Source of the DNA: Aquabacterium fontiphilum
Lineage (GTDB): Bacteria > Pseudomonadota > Gammaproteobacteria > Burkholderiales > Burkholderiaceae_C
NCBI RefSeq assembly: GCF_009909205.1
Contig: NZ_JAAAPN010000012.1
Span: 1 to 64,000, forward strand
DNA: 64,000 bases
Reading direction: 5' to 3'
The position numbers and the translations under genes are program-made. Shown piece after piece: positions 48,162-59,542 of this stretch. The stretch's first letter is position 1; each line of letters starts with the position of its first letter. The notes under the pieces were generated by a model. The model ran no database searches. It saw nothing but the letters and a program-made list of their open reading frames with translations, and was not told the DNA's origin.

Positions 48162-49571
48162 ATGGGACGTACCCTCTACGACAAGATCTGGGACGAGCAC
48201 GTCGTCCACACCGAAGACGATGGCACGGCGGTGCTGTACATCGACCGCCAGCTGCTGCATGAAGTGACCAGCCCGCAGGCTTTCGAGGGTCTGGACATCG
48301 CGGGCCGCAAGCTGTGGCGCCTGTCGGCCAACCTGGCTACCAGCGACCACAACGTGCCCACGACCGACCGTCGCGACGGCATCAAGGACCCGGTGTCCAA
48401 GCTGCAGGTGGACACGCTGGACGCCAACTGCGACCGCTTTGGCATCACCCAGTTCAAGATGGGCGACAAACGCCAGGGCATCGTGCACGTGATCGGCCCG
48501 GAGCAGGGCGCCACGTTGCCTGGCATGACCATCGTCTGTGGCGACAGCCACACCTCCACGCATGGCGCGTTTGGTGCGCTGGCCCACGGCATCGGCACGT
48601 CCGAGGTCGAGCACGTCATGGCCACCCAGACGCTGCTGGCCAAGAAGGCCAAGAACATGCTGGTCAAGGTCGAGGGGCAGTTGCCCTCCGGCTGCACCGC
48701 CAAGGACATCGTGCTGGCCATCATCGGCAAGATCGGCACGGCCGGGGGCACGGGCTACACCATCGAGTTCGCCGGTAGCGCCATCCGGGCCCTGAGCATG
48801 GAAGGCCGCATGACCATCTGCAACATGGCCATCGAAGGCGGCGCGCGCGCGGGTCTGGTGGCGGTGGATGACGTCACCATTCAGTACGTGCAGAACCGTC
48901 CGTTCAGCCCGACCGGCGTGGAGCTGGAGCAGGCGATTGCCTATTGGCGCACGCTGCACTCCGACCCCGATGCCCACTGGGATGCCGTGGTCGAGCTGAA
49001 GGCCGAAGAGATCGAGCCTCAGGTCAGCTGGGGCACGTCGCCCGAGATGGTGGTGGGTGTCAACGACCGCGTGCCCGATCCTGACAAGGAAAAGGATCCG
49101 GTCAAGCGCTCGGCCATGGAGCGCGCGCTGCAGTACATGGCGCTGGAGCCCAACAAGGCCATCAGCGACATCCACATCGACAAGGTCTTCATCGGCTCGT
49201 GTACCAACAGCCGCATCGAAGACATGCGCGCCGCCGCCGAGGTGGTCAAGCGCGTGGGTGGGCGCATTGCGTCCAACGTCAAGCTGGCGCTGGTGGTGCC
49301 GGGTTCGGGCCTGGTCAAGGAGCAGGCCGAACGTGAAGGGCTGGACAAGATCTTCACCGCGGCGGGCTTCGAGTGGCGCGAGCCGGGTTGCTCCATGTGT
49401 CTGGCCATGAATGCAGACCGACTGGAGCCGGGCGAGCGCTGCGCCTCGACCAGCAACCGCAACTTCGAGGGCCGTCAAGGTGCCGGTGGGCGCACCCACC
49501 TGGTCAGCCCCGCCATGGCTGCTGCGGCGGCCATGCAAGGTCATTTCGTGGATGTGCGCCGCCTGGCCTGA
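48162..49571 (+). CDS. leuC: 3-isopropylmalate dehydratase large subunit
   Basis: A 469-residue aconitase-family subunit for leucine synthesis, with the [4Fe-4S] cysteines in [14 protein letters not shown] and [13 protein letters not shown], and the substrate block [13 protein letters not shown]. It works as a heterodimer with LeuD. It opens the leuC-entericidin-leuD-leuB unit, closing with FVDVRRLA, the usual C-terminus. Confidence 0.98.
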   Translation: MGRTLYDKIWDEHVVHTEDDGTAVLYIDRQLLHEVTSPQAFEGLDIAGRKLWRLSANLATSDHNVPTTDRRDGIKDPVSKLQVDTLDANCDRFGITQFKMGDKRQGIVHVIGPEQGATLPGMTIVCGDSHTSTHGAFGALAHGIGTSEVEHVMATQTLLAKKAKNMLVKVEGQLPSGCTAKDIVLAIIGKIGTAGGTGYTIEFAGSAIRALSMEGRMTICNMAIEGGARAGLVAVDDVTIQYVQNRPFSPTGVELEQAIAYWRTLHSDPDAHWDAVVELKAEEIEPQVSWGTSPEMVVGVNDRVPDPDKEKDPVKRSAMERALQYMALEPNKAISDIHIDKVFIGSCTNSRIEDMRAAAEVVKRVGGRIASNVKLALVVPGSGLVKEQAEREGLDKIFTAAGFEWREPGCSMCLAMNADRLEPGERCASTSNRNFEGRQGAGGRTHLVSPAMAAAAAMQGHFVDVRRLA

Positions 49572-49614
49572 TCCGTCCGTTCAACCCATCGCCTGATTCA
49601 AGAGAGTCTCGAAC

Positions 49615-49743
49615 ATGAAACGTGCAGTCTCGTTCATCGCTTTGGTTTATGCGCTGGCTCTGGCCGGCTGCAACACCATGTACGGCGTCGGCAAGGACAT
49701 CGAAAAGGCGGGCGAAGCCATCTCTGGCGCCGCCAAGAAATAA
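49615..49743 (+). CDS. entericidin A/B family lipoprotein
   Basis: A 42-residue lipoprotein. The signal peptide ends in the lipobox LAGC, followed by NTMYGVGKDIEKAGEAI and ending GAAKK, the entericidin signature. Mature length is about 24 residues, predicted as an amphipathic helix anchored by a lipid. A weak AGAGAG-like site precedes the ATG. It lies between leuC and leuD with gaps of 43 and 9 bases, so it must be co-transcribed with leucine genes. In E. coli entericidins form a stress-related antidote/toxin lipoprotein pair; only one is present here and its role in this operon is unknown. Confidence 0.9.
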   Translation: MKRAVSFIALVYALALAGCNTMYGVGKDIEKAGEAISGAAKK

Positions 49744-49752
49744 AGCACAGCC

Positions 49753-50400
49753 ATGCAAGCATTCCGCATTCACAAGGGCCTGGTGGCCCCGATGGACCGG
49801 GAGAACGTCGACACCGACGCCATCATCCCCAAGCAGTACCTGAAGTCCATCAAGCGCACCGGCTTTGGCCCCAATCTGTTTGACGAGTGGCGCTACCTGG
49901 ACGCGGGCGAGCCCGGTCAGGATCCGACCACCCGCAAGCCGAATCCAGACTTCGTGCTCAACCAGGCACGGTATCAAGGCGCGTCGGTGCTGATCGCCCG
50001 CAAGAACTTCGGTTGTGGCTCCAGCCGCGAGCACGCGCCTTGGGCGCTGGATCAGTACGGCTTTCGCGCCATCATTGCGCCGAGCTTCGCCGACATCTTC
50101 TTCAACAACTGCTTCAAGAACGGGCTGCTGCCCATCCAGCTGAGCGAGCAGCAGGTCGACACCCTGTTCAACGAGGTGTTTGCTTTCCCGGGCTACGAGC
50201 TGACGATCGATCTGGAGCGACAGGTCGTCATCAAGCCCGATGGCACCGAGCTGGCGTTCGATGTGCAGCCGTTCCGCAAGTACTGCCTGCTCAACGGTTT
50301 CGATGACATCGGTCTGACGCTGCGCCACGCCGACAAGATCAAGGCCTTCGAGGCCGAACGCCTGGCTCAGAAGCCCTGGCTCAACCACCGCATCGTTTGA
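49753..50400 (+). CDS. leuD: 3-isopropylmalate dehydratase small subunit
   Basis: A 215-residue swivel-domain partner of LeuC. The N-terminal block [19 protein letters not shown] and the active-site loop [15 protein letters not shown] are intact, as is [13 protein letters not shown]. It starts nine bases after the entericidin stop. Confidence 0.98.
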   Translation: MQAFRIHKGLVAPMDRENVDTDAIIPKQYLKSIKRTGFGPNLFDEWRYLDAGEPGQDPTTRKPNPDFVLNQARYQGASVLIARKNFGCGSSREHAPWALDQYGFRAIIAPSFADIFFNNCFKNGLLPIQLSEQQVDTLFNEVFAFPGYELTIDLERQVVIKPDGTELAFDVQPFRKYCLLNGFDDIGLTLRHADKIKAFEAERLAQKPWLNHRIV

Positions 50401-51513
<1,113 letters not shown>

Positions 51514-51562
51514 GCCCCCCGGCGAGATCTGAGAGATTCACACCTTACTGAGGACACACATC

Positions 51563-52696
51563 ATGGCAACGACTCTGGTTGGTCTGGTGGGCTGGCGCGG
51601 CATGGTCGGCTCGGTTCTGATGGACCGCATGCAGGCCGAAGGCGACTTCGACCACTTTGAGCCCCTGTTCTTCTCGACCTCCAATGCGGGCGGCGCGGCC
51701 CCCGCCATGGCCAAGAACGAGACGACGTTGAAGGACGCTTTCAACATCGACGAACTCAAGCGCTGCGACATCGTCATCACCGCCCAGGGCGGCGACTACA
51801 CCAACGAGGTGTACCCCAAGCTGCGCGCTGCGGGTTGGAACGGCCACTGGATTGATGCGGCCTCGTCGCTGCGCATGAAGGACAACGCCGTCATCGTGCT
51901 GGATCCGGTCAACATGCCCGTGATCAAGAATGCACTGGCCAACGGCGGCAAGGACTGGATTGGCGGCAACTGCACCGTGTCGTGCATGCTGATGGGCGTG
52001 GGCGCGCTGTACAAGGCCGGTCTGGTCGAGTGGATGTCGACCCAGACCTACCAGGCGGCATCGGGTGGTGGTGCGCAGCACATGCGCGAGCTGCTGACCC
52101 AGTTCGGCACGCTCAACGCCGAAGTGAAGGCCCTGCTGGACGACCCCAAGAGCGCCATCCTCGAGATCGACCGCAAGATCATCGCCAAGCAGCGTTCGCT
52201 GACCGAGGCCGAAACGGCCAACTTCGGTGTGCCGCTGGGCGGCTCGCTCATTCCCTGGATCGACAAGGATCTGGGCAATGGCCAGTCCAAGGAAGAGTGG
52301 AAGGGCATGGCCGAGACCAACAAGATCCTCGGCCTGGGCGAGGGCTTCGGCTTGGCCCCGATCCCGGTCGATGGTTTCTGTGTGCGCATCGGCGCCATGC
52401 GCTGCCACTCGCAGGCCTTGACCTTCAAGCTGAAGAAGGACGTGCCCGTGGCTGACATCGAGGCCATGATCGCGGCCGACAACGAGTGGGTGAAGGTGGT
52501 GCCCAACACCCGCGAGGCCACGATCAAGGATCTGACGCCGGTGGCCACCACTGGCACGCTGACCATCCCTGTGGGGCGCATCCGCAAGCTGGCCATGGGG
52601 CCGGAGTACGTCGGCGCTTTCACGATCGGCGACCAACTGCTGTGGGGCGCGGCCGAGCCGCTGCGCCGCATGCTGCGCATCCTGCTGGATCGTTGA
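51563..52696 (+). CDS. asd: aspartate-semialdehyde dehydrogenase
   Basis: A 377-residue enzyme reducing aspartyl phosphate to the semialdehyde for lysine, threonine, methionine and peptidoglycan diaminopimelate. It has NADP motif [18 protein letters not shown], catalytic Cys137 in [12 protein letters not shown], and the catalytic His region [13 protein letters not shown]. This is the gammaproteobacterial-type long form. It ends the leuC-asd transcript with a clear terminator. Confidence 0.97.
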   Translation: MATTLVGLVGWRGMVGSVLMDRMQAEGDFDHFEPLFFSTSNAGGAAPAMAKNETTLKDAFNIDELKRCDIVITAQGGDYTNEVYPKLRAAGWNGHWIDAASSLRMKDNAVIVLDPVNMPVIKNALANGGKDWIGGNCTVSCMLMGVGALYKAGLVEWMSTQTYQAASGGGAQHMRELLTQFGTLNAEVKALLDDPKSAILEIDRKIIAKQRSLTEAETANFGVPLGGSLIPWIDKDLGNGQSKEEWKGMAETNKILGLGEGFGLAPIPVDGFCVRIGAMRCHSQALTFKLKKDVPVADIEAMIAADNEWVKVVPNTREATIKDLTPVATTGTLTIPVGRIRKLAMGPEYVGAFTIGDQLLWGAAEPLRRMLRILLDR

Positions 52697-52720
52697 GCTG
52701 GGCAGCGGCCCTCAACCCCC

Positions 52721-52750
52721 AGGCGCTGGAATGATTTCAGCGCCTTTTTT
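52721..52750 (+). terminator. intrinsic terminator after asd
   Basis: AGGCGCTG (52721-52728) pairs with CAGCGCCT (52738-52745), followed by TTTTT. It begins 24 bases after the asd stop. Confidence 0.9.
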
Positions 52751-52758
52751 GCTTTGGG

Positions 52759-52788
52759 TTGAGGGGTTCTGCAACGTCTGGATACAAA
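52759..52788 (+). promoter_or_regulatory. possible promoter for fimV
   Basis: TTGAGG (52759-52764), an 18-base spacer and TACAAA (52783-52788) form a plausible -35/-10 pair. It would give a leader of about 230 bases, which includes the hairpin and candidate small ORF below. This is part of the only gap of more than 300 bases between confident genes (52697-53026). Confidence 0.4.
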
Positions 52789-52830
52789 ATCTGCGTCGGG
52801 CCGCGTTGCCGTGCCACGACAATGCAGCCC

Positions 52831-52860
52831 CATGAATCACATCGAAGGAAATGATTCATG
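52831..52860 (+). promoter_or_regulatory. 9-bp perfect inverted repeat in the fimV leader
   Basis: CATGAATCA (52831-52839) and TGATTCATG (52852-52860) are perfect complements around a 12-base loop. The loop carries a ribosome-site-like AAGGA (52845-52849), and the 3' arm ends in an ATG. It could be an mRNA switch controlling a leader ORF, or a protein-binding palindrome. Confidence 0.5.
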
Positions 52861-53010
52861 GATGGGGTGTTGATCAGTATTTGCATGAGCTTGTCACCCT
52901 ATCTGCCTGATGCTATTGTGATTTCTGCTGCGTACCGTCTGCAGGTGTTGTCGCGCCCAAGTGATGCACTGGGTCTTTCGCGGCGACCGGCTGGTTGTCC
53001 AGCCCGATGA
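52858..53010 (+). CDS. candidate leader ORF before fimV
   Basis: A possible 50-residue ORF starting at the ATG in the hairpin arm, with AAGGA eight bases upstream, and ending 16 bases before the likely fimV start. The peptide begins MDGVLISICMSLSPYLPD. It has no recognisable family and could be chance; its interest is that translation through it would lead ribosomes to the fimV start. Not supported by homology. Confidence 0.25.
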   Translation: MDGVLISICMSLSPYLPDAIVISAAYRLQVLSRPSDALGLSRRPAGCPAR

Positions 53011-53026
53011 CGACTTGGGAGACGCC

Positions 53027-55852
53027 TTGAAAGATCATCCGTTGTCCGCAGGGCGTTTTGCCCTGCATCGCATGGCCGTTGCGGCCGCCCTGTCTGGTTT
53101 GTCCCTGCTGCCGGCTACCGCCTGGTCGCTCGGCCTTGGCCGGCTGAATGTGCAGTCCGCATTGGGCGAAAGCCTCAAAGCTGAAATCGACGTCACCAGC
53201 CTCACGGCCGAAGAAGCCGCGTCGCTGCAGGTGCGTGTCGCGTCGCCCGAAACCTATCGCGCGGCCGGCGTCGACTACAACGCCGTGCTGGCGGCGACCA
53301 ACATCACCTTGCAGCGTCGTGCCGACGGTCGCCCTTATCTGCGTATCGCGAGTGACCGTGCCGTCCAGGAGCCGTTTGTCGACGTGATTCTGGATCTGGT
53401 GTGGTCTTCGGGCCGTCTGGTGCGCGAGTACACATTGCTGTTCGATCCGCCTGCCAGCCGCACGCCTGCGCAGATCACACAGCCCCTGATGACGCCGCCT
53501 GCGCCGCCGGCACCGACTGCGCCGCCCGCGGCCCAGGCACCGGTGCCACCCGCCCCGTCGGCGCCCGCGCCCGTTCCGCAGCCACCCAAGGCCGCGGCCA
53601 GCAAGCCTCGGGCGGAGGCAGCCGCTCCGGCCCCGGCTCCGGCGCCGCGCGCACCGCAGGTCGAGCCCGACCGCGCGGCCGCGCCCGCTCCGGCGCCCGC
53701 TGCAGAGGCCAGGGACTCGGTGCGCGTGCGCAGTGGTGACACACTGTCCAAGATCGCCGCGCGCGAACTGCCTGCTGGCGTCTCGCTCGATCAGATGCTG
53801 GTGGGGCTGTACCGCAGCAACCCGCAGGCCTTCAGTGGCAACAACATGAACCGCCTCAAGGCAGGCGTGGTGTTGAAGGTGCCGAGCGCCGAGGAGGCCG
53901 CCGCTGTACCCCAAGGCGAAGCCCGCCGCATCATCCTCGCCCAGAGCGCCGATTTCAACGCCTACCGCCAGCGCTTGGCTGGCGCAGCGGGTGTGTCGGA
54001 ACAGTCGCAGCCTGAGCGCCAGGCGCGCGGCCAGGTCGAAGCCGAGGTCAAGGATCGCCAGCAGGCTGCGGCGCCGGGTCCCGACAAGCTGACGCTGAGC
54101 AAGGGTGGCGTCTCCACCCAGAAGGGCGCAGCGGCTGAAGACCGTCTGGCCAAGTCGCGTGCGCAGCAAGAAGAGGCCGCGCGCGTCGCAGAGCTCAACA
54201 AGAACTTGGAAGAGCTGCGCCGCTTGAAGGAAAAGGCCGAAGCGGACAAGGCTGCAGCGGACAAGGCCGCGGCAGAGAAGGCCGCAGCGGACAAGGCCGC
54301 GGCGGAGAAGGCTGCGGCAGAGAAGGCTGCAGCGGACAAGCTGGCTGCCGAGAAGGCCGCGGCTGACAAGGCGGCCGCAGACAAGCTGGCGGCGGAGAAG
54401 GCTGCAGCTGATGCCGCTGCCGCTGCGATGGCTGCGTCGGCCGCGTCCGCGCCGGCCGTGGTGGTCGACGCCGGGTCGGCGGCCTCGGAGGCTGCGACCC
54501 AGGTGGCCGATGAGGCTTCGGAGGCGGCCAGCGCGGTGGCGCAAGCCCCCTCGCTGCCTGTGCCCGCGCCGGTCCCGACGCCGGCGGCAGAAGACAGCCC
54601 AGGGCTGTTGCAGTCGCTGGATCCGATGGTGCTGGCGGGTGCCGGGGCAGGTGTGGTGCTCCTGGCCGGCGTGGCCATGTTCCTGCGCCAGCGGCGTCGC
54701 ACCGAAACAGGTGAGACCTCGTTCCTGGAAAGCCGTCTGCAGCCAGACTCCTTCTTTGGCGCCAGCGGAGGTCAGCGCGTGGACACGCGGGATGCCACCG
54801 GCGGGCCCTCGTCCATGAGCTATTCGCTCAGCCAACTCGATGCCATCGGTGACGTCGATCCGGTAGCCGAGGCTGACGTGTATCTGGCATACGGTCGCGA
54901 CCTGCAGGCAGAAGAGATTCTCAAGGAAGCGCTGCGCTCGAACCCCGAACGTCTCGCCATCCGCACCAAGCTGCTGGAGGTCTATGCCAAGCGCCGTGAC
55001 ACCAAGGGCTTTGAGCAGTTGGCTGTCCAGCTGTTCGCGCTGACGGGTGGTCAAGGTGAGGACTGGGCCCGTGCGCAGGAACTGGGCATGGGCATCGACC
55101 CGGAGAACCCGCTGTATCAGCCGGGCGGGCAGCCCCAGCAAGGACAGTTGCCTGCTGACGCCGGTACCGATCCGCTGGGCGCCAGCACGGTGCCGCATTC
55201 GGTGATGCCGGCGCCCAGCGCGCTGGACACCTTTGCACCCACAGACGTCTCCGACGCCGCCGCAGCCGCTCCCTCTCAGGCCGAACTGGTCAACATCGAC
55301 CTCGACATCTCGGCGCCAACGCCGCTGGATGCGGTGACCGACTCGGTTTCTCCGCCGATCACCGAGGCGGGCAGCCTGCCGGAGTTGCGCGATCTGCCAG
55401 ACCTGGCGGATGCACCTGCTGTGGTGGTGGACACGGCCCCGGCCGACCTGCCGGACGACTTGCAGGACGTGGGAACCGCCCGCGCGGATGACGCCAACGC
55501 GCTGGACTTCGACCTCACGCTCGACGAGCCCGCTCAGGTGGCTGCCCCGGTTGCCGCGCAACCCGAGGCCGCTCCCGCCTTCGACTTTGAGTCGATCAGC
55601 CTGGATCTGGATGCGGCCCAGCCCGAACCGGCTGCACTGGCCGAGGTCTCGGAGGGCGAAGACACGGCGTCGGGTCTCGCGACCGACCTGGTGGCCGACG
55701 ACCCGATGGTGCGCAAGTTCGAGCTGGCCGAAGAGTTCCGCCAGATCGGCGATGTGGACGGCGCGCGTGAACTGCTGCAAGAAGTCATCGACAACGCCGG
55801 TGACGCGGGCCTGAGGGCCAAGGCGCAGTCCATGCTCGACAACCTGGGCTGA
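53027..55852 (+). CDS. fimV: FimV-like peptidoglycan-binding polarity/pilus assembly protein
   Basis: A 941-residue protein. A signal peptide of about 33 residues precedes the FimV N-domain, which begins LGLGRLNVQSALGESLKAEIDVTSL. A Pro/Ala linker (~155-225), a LysM domain (~230-285: VRVRSGDTLSKIAARELP), an Ala-Lys coiled region, one transmembrane segment (~540-560: MVLAGAGAGVVLLAGVAMFL) and a TPR-like acidic cytoplasmic part follow, ending in the FimV C-terminal motif (KFELAEEFRQIGDVDGARELL). The preferred start is TTG 53027, which has GGGAG five bases upstream; an ATG at 53072 would shorten the signal peptide, and GTG 52961 would spoil it. FimV acts in type IV pilus assembly and twitching and marks the cell pole. 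Confidence 0.92.
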   Translation: MKDHPLSAGRFALHRMAVAAALSGLSLLPATAWSLGLGRLNVQSALGESLKAEIDVTSLTAEEAASLQVRVASPETYRAAGVDYNAVLAATNITLQRRADGRPYLRIASDRAVQEPFVDVILDLVWSSGRLVREYTLLFDPPASRTPAQITQPLMTPPAPPAPTAPPAAQAPVPPAPSAPAPVPQPPKAAASKPRAEAAAPAPAPAPRAPQVEPDRAAAPAPAPAAEARDSVRVRSGDTLSKIAARELPAGVSLDQMLVGLYRSNPQAFSGNNMNRLKAGVVLKVPSAEEAAAVPQGEARRIILAQSADFNAYRQRLAGAAGVSEQSQPERQARGQVEAEVKDRQQAAAPGPDKLTLSKGGVSTQKGAAAEDRLAKSRAQQEEAARVAELNKNLEELRRLKEKAEADKAAADKAAAEKAAADKAAAEKAAAEKAAADKLAAEKAAADKAAADKLAAEKAAADAAAAAMAASAASAPAVVVDAGSAASEAATQVADEASEAASAVAQAPSLPVPAPVPTPAAEDSPGLLQSLDPMVLAGAGAGVVLLAGVAMFLRQRRRTETGETSFLESRLQPDSFFGASGGQRVDTRDATGGPSSMSYSLSQLDAIGDVDPVAEADVYLAYGRDLQAEEILKEALRSNPERLAIRTKLLEVYAKRRDTKGFEQLAVQLFALTGGQGEDWARAQELGMGIDPENPLYQPGGQPQQGQLPADAGTDPLGASTVPHSVMPAPSALDTFAPTDVSDAAAAAPSQAELVNIDLDISAPTPLDAVTDSVSPPITEAGSLPELRDLPDLADAPAVVVDTAPADLPDDLQDVGTARADDANALDFDLTLDEPAQVAAPVAAQPEAAPAFDFESISLDLDAAQPEPAALAEVSEGEDTASGLATDLVADDPMVRKFELAEEFRQIGDVDGARELLQEVIDNAGDAGLRAKAQSMLDNLG
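54239..54416 (+). repeat. in-frame Ala-Asp/Glu-Lys repeat inside fimV
   Basis: About a dozen near-identical 15-base units, such as GCAGCGGACAAGGCC, encode AADKA and AAEKA alternately. They would form a charged helical rod between LysM and membrane segment. Such arrays change length easily between strains. Confidence 0.85.
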
Positions 55853-55853
55853 G

Positions 55854-56687
55854 ATGCACCCTGAACCGGTGACAGGGGCGACCCGGCGGGTCGCCCTTGG
55901 CGTTTCTTACGTGGGCACGGCCTACAAGGGCTGGCAGAGTCAGCCTGGTGGCGGCACCGTACAGGATGCGCTTGAGGCCGCGCTGACCGCGTTTGCCGTG
56001 GTGCCGCACAAGGTGATGTGCGCGGGCCGCACCGACGCGGGCGTGCACGGCATCAACCAGGTCGTCCACCTGGATACGCCCTTGAACCGCGAACCGTTTT
56101 CGTGGGTGCGGGGCACCAACGCCTTTTTGCCCCCTGACGTCGCCGTGCAGTGGGCGTGCGAGGTGTCGCCGGCCTTTCATGCCCGCAACAGTGCGGTGGG
56201 GCGGCGTTACGCCTACATCGTGCTCGAATCGGCGGTACGCCCGGCGCTGGAGTCAGGGCGGGTGGGCTGGGTGTTCCGCCCGCTGGACGGGGCAGCCATG
56301 CAGGCCGCCGCAGCTCACCTGATCGGCGAGCACGATTTTTCGTCGTTTCGCTCGGCCATGTGCCAGTCGCCCACGCCGGTCAAGCACCTGCGCGAGATCG
56401 TCGTCCGGCGCTGTGAGCGGGCGGGGCACGCAGGCGCGTACTGGCGGGTGGACTTCGAGGGCAACGCTTTTTTGCACCACATGATCCGCAACATCATGGG
56501 CTGCCTGCTCACGGTGGGCATGGGCAACCAACCGCCGGACTGGGTGGCTGCGGTGCGCGATGCGCGCGATCGCAAGGTGGCGGCGCCCACGTTTGCGCCC
56601 GACGGGCTGTACTTTCTGGGCCCGCGTTACGACCCGAGCTGGGGCCTGCCCGAGCATGTGCCGGCGATGGACTGGCTGCCGGCCTGA
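55854..56687 (+). CDS. truA: tRNA pseudouridine synthase A
   Basis: A 277-residue enzyme modifying U38-40 in the tRNA anticodon arm. The catalytic Asp61 is in AGRTDAGVHGINQV; other blocks are SYVGTAYKGWQSQPGGGTVQDALE and FLHHMIRNIMGCLLTVG. Its ATG begins one base after the fimV stop, so translation is probably coupled. Confidence 0.96.
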   Translation: MHPEPVTGATRRVALGVSYVGTAYKGWQSQPGGGTVQDALEAALTAFAVVPHKVMCAGRTDAGVHGINQVVHLDTPLNREPFSWVRGTNAFLPPDVAVQWACEVSPAFHARNSAVGRRYAYIVLESAVRPALESGRVGWVFRPLDGAAMQAAAAHLIGEHDFSSFRSAMCQSPTPVKHLREIVVRRCERAGHAGAYWRVDFEGNAFLHHMIRNIMGCLLTVGMGNQPPDWVAAVRDARDRKVAAPTFAPDGLYFLGPRYDPSWGLPEHVPAMDWLPA

Positions 56688-56777
56688 AGGGCCAGGCACC
56701 GCGGGCTGGGCGACTGGCCGGTAATTTGAGACAATGGTGTGATTGACACCCCGCGGGCTGCCCGGCCCGCAGACCGG

Positions 56778-57434
56778 ATGCAACCGTCTCCCTCTCACCG
56801 CACGCGGATCAAGATCTGCGGGCTGACCCGTGAAGCCGATGTGGATGCGGCAGTCGATGCGGGTGCCGACGCGATCGGCTTTGTGCTCTATGAAAAAAGC
56901 CCCCGCCACGTGGACGCGCGCCGGGCGGGTGAGCTGGCCCGGCGCTTGCCACCGTTTGTGACGCCGGTGGTGTTGCTGGTGAACGCGTCGGCTGCGCTGA
57001 CGGCCCAGGCGCTGGACGCCGTGCCCCATGCGCTGCTGCAGTTCCATGGCGACGAAACGCCTCAAGATTGCCTGGCTGCCGGGCGGCCCTACATCCGCGC
57101 CGCCCGGATGGCGCCCGGTTTCGATTTGTTAGACTTCGCCCTGTCTCATCCCACCGCACAGGCCATTCTCGTGGACGCCCACGTTGACGGCTACGGTGGA
57201 GGAGGCCAGGTTTTTGACTGGTCCATGCTGCCGCAAGGTCTGTCTCGCCCCCTGGTGCTGTCCGGCGGTCTGCACGTCGGCAATGTCGAGGAGGGGGTGC
57301 GGCGGGTGCGGCCCTGGGCCGTGGACGTCAGTTCGGGCGTGGAAGCGGCCAAGGGCATCAAGGATGCCGAGCGCATGCGCCAGTTCTGCGCGGCCGTGAG
57401 GGCGGCCGACCGGCGCTGCGCCGAAGCGGCATGA
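56778..57434 (+). CDS. trpF: phosphoribosylanthranilate isomerase
   Basis: A 218-residue TIM-barrel enzyme of tryptophan synthesis. [17 protein letters not shown] carries the catalytic Cys, [19 protein letters not shown] the catalytic Asp, and [15 protein letters not shown] with [15 protein letters not shown] forms the phosphate site. ATG 56778 is chosen as closest to the family N-terminus; GTG 56739 adds 13 residues and cannot be excluded. The trpF-trpB-trpA order is typical of Burkholderiales; trpE, G, D and C lie elsewhere. Confidence 0.94.
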   Translation: MQPSPSHRTRIKICGLTREADVDAAVDAGADAIGFVLYEKSPRHVDARRAGELARRLPPFVTPVVLLVNASAALTAQALDAVPHALLQFHGDETPQDCLAAGRPYIRAARMAPGFDLLDFALSHPTAQAILVDAHVDGYGGGGQVFDWSMLPQGLSRPLVLSGGLHVGNVEEGVRRVRPWAVDVSSGVEAAKGIKDAERMRQFCAAVRAADRRCAEAA

Positions 57435-57477
57435 GCGCGGCCGACCACGCCTTTGCGGAACGAATGCTGAGAAACAC

Positions 57478-58725
57478 ATGCTGAACTACCAACAGCCCGA
57501 CGCCCGCGGCCACTTTGGCCCGTACGGCGGCACCTTTGTGTCCGAGACGCTGATTCACGCGCTGAACCAGCTCAAGGATGCCTACGAGCACTACCGCCAC
57601 GACGCCGAGTTCCAGGCCGAGTTCCGCCGCGAGCTGGCCAACTTCGTCGGGCGCCCCAGCCCGATCTACCACGCAGCCCGGCTGAGCCAGGACATGGGCG
57701 GCGCGCAGATCCACTTCAAGCGCGAAGACCTCAATCACACTGGCGCCCACAAGGTGAACAACACCATCGGCCAGGCCTTGCTCGCCAAGCGCATGGGCAA
57801 GCCGCGCGTCATCGCCGAAACCGGCGCGGGTCAGCACGGCGTGGCCACGGCCACCATCTGCGCCCGTTATGGCATGGAGTGCGTGGTCTACATGGGCGCC
57901 GAAGACGTCAAGCGCCAGTCGCCCAACGTCTATCGCATGCACCTGCTGGGTGCCAAGGTGGTGCCGGTCGAATCCGGCAGCAAAACCCTCAAAGACGCGC
58001 TCAACGAAGCCATGCGCGACTGGGTCACCAACGTCGAGAACACCTTCTACATCATCGGCACGGTGGCGGGCCCGCATCCTTACCCTGCGATGGTGCGCGA
58101 CTTCCAGTCCGTGATCGGCGAAGAGTGTCTCAAGCAGATGCCTGACGCGATCGGCCGTCAGCCGGATGCTGTCATTGCCTGCGTGGGTGGCGGCTCGAAT
58201 GCCATGGGCATCTTCTATCCGTACATCCCGCACGAGCAGGTCCGCCTGATTGGTGTCGAGGCGGCGGGCGAGGGCTACGAGGGCAACAAGCATTCGATGT
58301 CGCTGCAAAAGGGCGTGCCGGGCGTGCTGCACGGCAACCGCACCTACCTGCTGCAGGACGAAAATGGCCAGATCACCGAGACGCACTCGATCTCGGCTGG
58401 CCTCGACTATCCGGGCGTGGGCCCCGAGCACGCCTACCTGAAGGACATCGGCCGCGCCGAGTACGTCGGCATCACCGACAAGGAAGCGCTCGACGCTTTC
58501 CACCGCCTGTGCCGCACCGAGGGCATCATCCCGGCGCTGGAGTCCAGCCATGCAGTGGCCTATGCGATGAAGCTGGCCGCCACCATGCGGCCGGATCAGC
58601 ACATTCTGGTGAACCTCTCCGGCCGGGGTGACAAGGACATCGGCACCGTGGCCGACCTGACCGGCGCCGAGTTCTACTGCCGACCTTCGTGCCGCGGTCT
58701 GGGTGTGAAGGGGGGGCAGGCATGA
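57478..58725 (+). CDS. trpB: tryptophan synthase beta chain
   Basis: A 415-residue PLP enzyme joining indole and serine. The PLP lysine is Lys92 in [25 protein letters not shown]; the phosphate loop [12 protein letters not shown] and the [12 protein letters not shown] block are intact. It begins 43 bases after trpF, and its stop overlaps the trpA start (ATGA). Confidence 0.98.
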   Translation: MLNYQQPDARGHFGPYGGTFVSETLIHALNQLKDAYEHYRHDAEFQAEFRRELANFVGRPSPIYHAARLSQDMGGAQIHFKREDLNHTGAHKVNNTIGQALLAKRMGKPRVIAETGAGQHGVATATICARYGMECVVYMGAEDVKRQSPNVYRMHLLGAKVVPVESGSKTLKDALNEAMRDWVTNVENTFYIIGTVAGPHPYPAMVRDFQSVIGEECLKQMPDAIGRQPDAVIACVGGGSNAMGIFYPYIPHEQVRLIGVEAAGEGYEGNKHSMSLQKGVPGVLHGNRTYLLQDENGQITETHSISAGLDYPGVGPEHAYLKDIGRAEYVGITDKEALDAFHRLCRTEGIIPALESSHAVAYAMKLAATMRPDQHILVNLSGRGDKDIGTVADLTGAEFYCRPSCRGLGVKGGQA

Positions 58726-59540
58726 GCCGCATCGACCAGACGTTTGCCGCGCTCAAGGCCAACAGCCGCAAGGCGCTGATTCCCTACATCACCTGTGGCG
58801 ACCCCTTCCCCGAACAGACGGTCGAGGTGATGCTGGCGATGGCCGAGGCCGGTGCCGACATCATCGAGCTGGGCGTGCCGTTTTCTGACCCGATGGCCGA
58901 TGGCCCGGTGATCCAGAAGGCCGCCGAGCGCGCGCTGACCAAGGGCATTTCCCTGACCCACGTGCTCAACGACGTGCGGGCCTTCCGGGCACGCAATGCC
59001 ACCACGCCTGTGGTGCTGATGGGCTATGCCAACCCGATTGAGTGCTACGACCTGCACCATGGCACCGGCAGCTTCGTGCGCGACGCCAAGGAGGCGGGGG
59101 TGGATGGCGTGCTGGTGGTGGATTACCCCCCCGAAGAATGTGAAGAGTTTGCCGCCCGCCTGAAGGCCGCCGACCTGGCGCCCATCTTCCTGCTGGCGCC
59201 CACGTCGACCGAGCAACGCATGGCCGATGTCGGCCGCGTGGCCGCGGGCTACGTCTACTACGTCTCGCTCAAGGGCGTGACGGGTGCGGGTCACCTGGAC
59301 ACCTCGGCGGTGGCCGACATGGTGCCTCGCATCAAGGCGCACGTGAACGTGCCCGTGGGTGTGGGCTTTGGTATCCGCGACGCGGAGACCGCCAAGGCGG
59401 TCGCGGCGGTGTCCGATGCCGTGGTGATTGGCTCCCGCATCGTGCAGTTGCTGGAGACGCAGACACCGGATACCGTGGTGGCTGCAGCACGTGGTTTCAT
59501 CACCGAGATCCGCGTGGCGCTTGATTCCCTGAAAGGATGA
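58722..59540 (+). CDS. trpA: tryptophan synthase alpha chain
   Basis: A 272-residue TIM-barrel subunit producing indole from indole-3-glycerol phosphate. The catalytic Glu lies in [20 protein letters not shown] and the catalytic Asp in [13 protein letters not shown]. Its ATG overlaps the trpB stop by four bases and its stop lies two bases before the accD ATG. Confidence 0.98.
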   Translation: MSRIDQTFAALKANSRKALIPYITCGDPFPEQTVEVMLAMAEAGADIIELGVPFSDPMADGPVIQKAAERALTKGISLTHVLNDVRAFRARNATTPVVLMGYANPIECYDLHHGTGSFVRDAKEAGVDGVLVVDYPPEECEEFAARLKAADLAPIFLLAPTSTEQRMADVGRVAAGYVYYVSLKGVTGAGHLDTSAVADMVPRIKAHVNVPVGVGFGIRDAETAKAVAAVSDAVVIGSRIVQLLETQTPDTVVAAARGFITEIRVALDSLKG

Positions 59541-59542
59541 CC

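Noticed and set aside
52851-52910. ORF beginning at ATG 52851 in the fimV leader
   Set aside because: AAGGA is only one base from this ATG, and the frame closes after about 19 codons; the ATG at 52858 is better placed.
54239-54416. Short regular repeat array that might suggest CRISPR
   Set aside because: Units are 15 bases, contiguous without spacers and in frame inside fimV.
52913-55780. A 955-codon minus-strand frame opposite fimV, with repeated Arg/Gly/Leu units
   Set aside because: The repeats are the reverse translation of the fimV Ala/Lys array; fimV has signal peptide, LysM and FimV C-terminal motifs.
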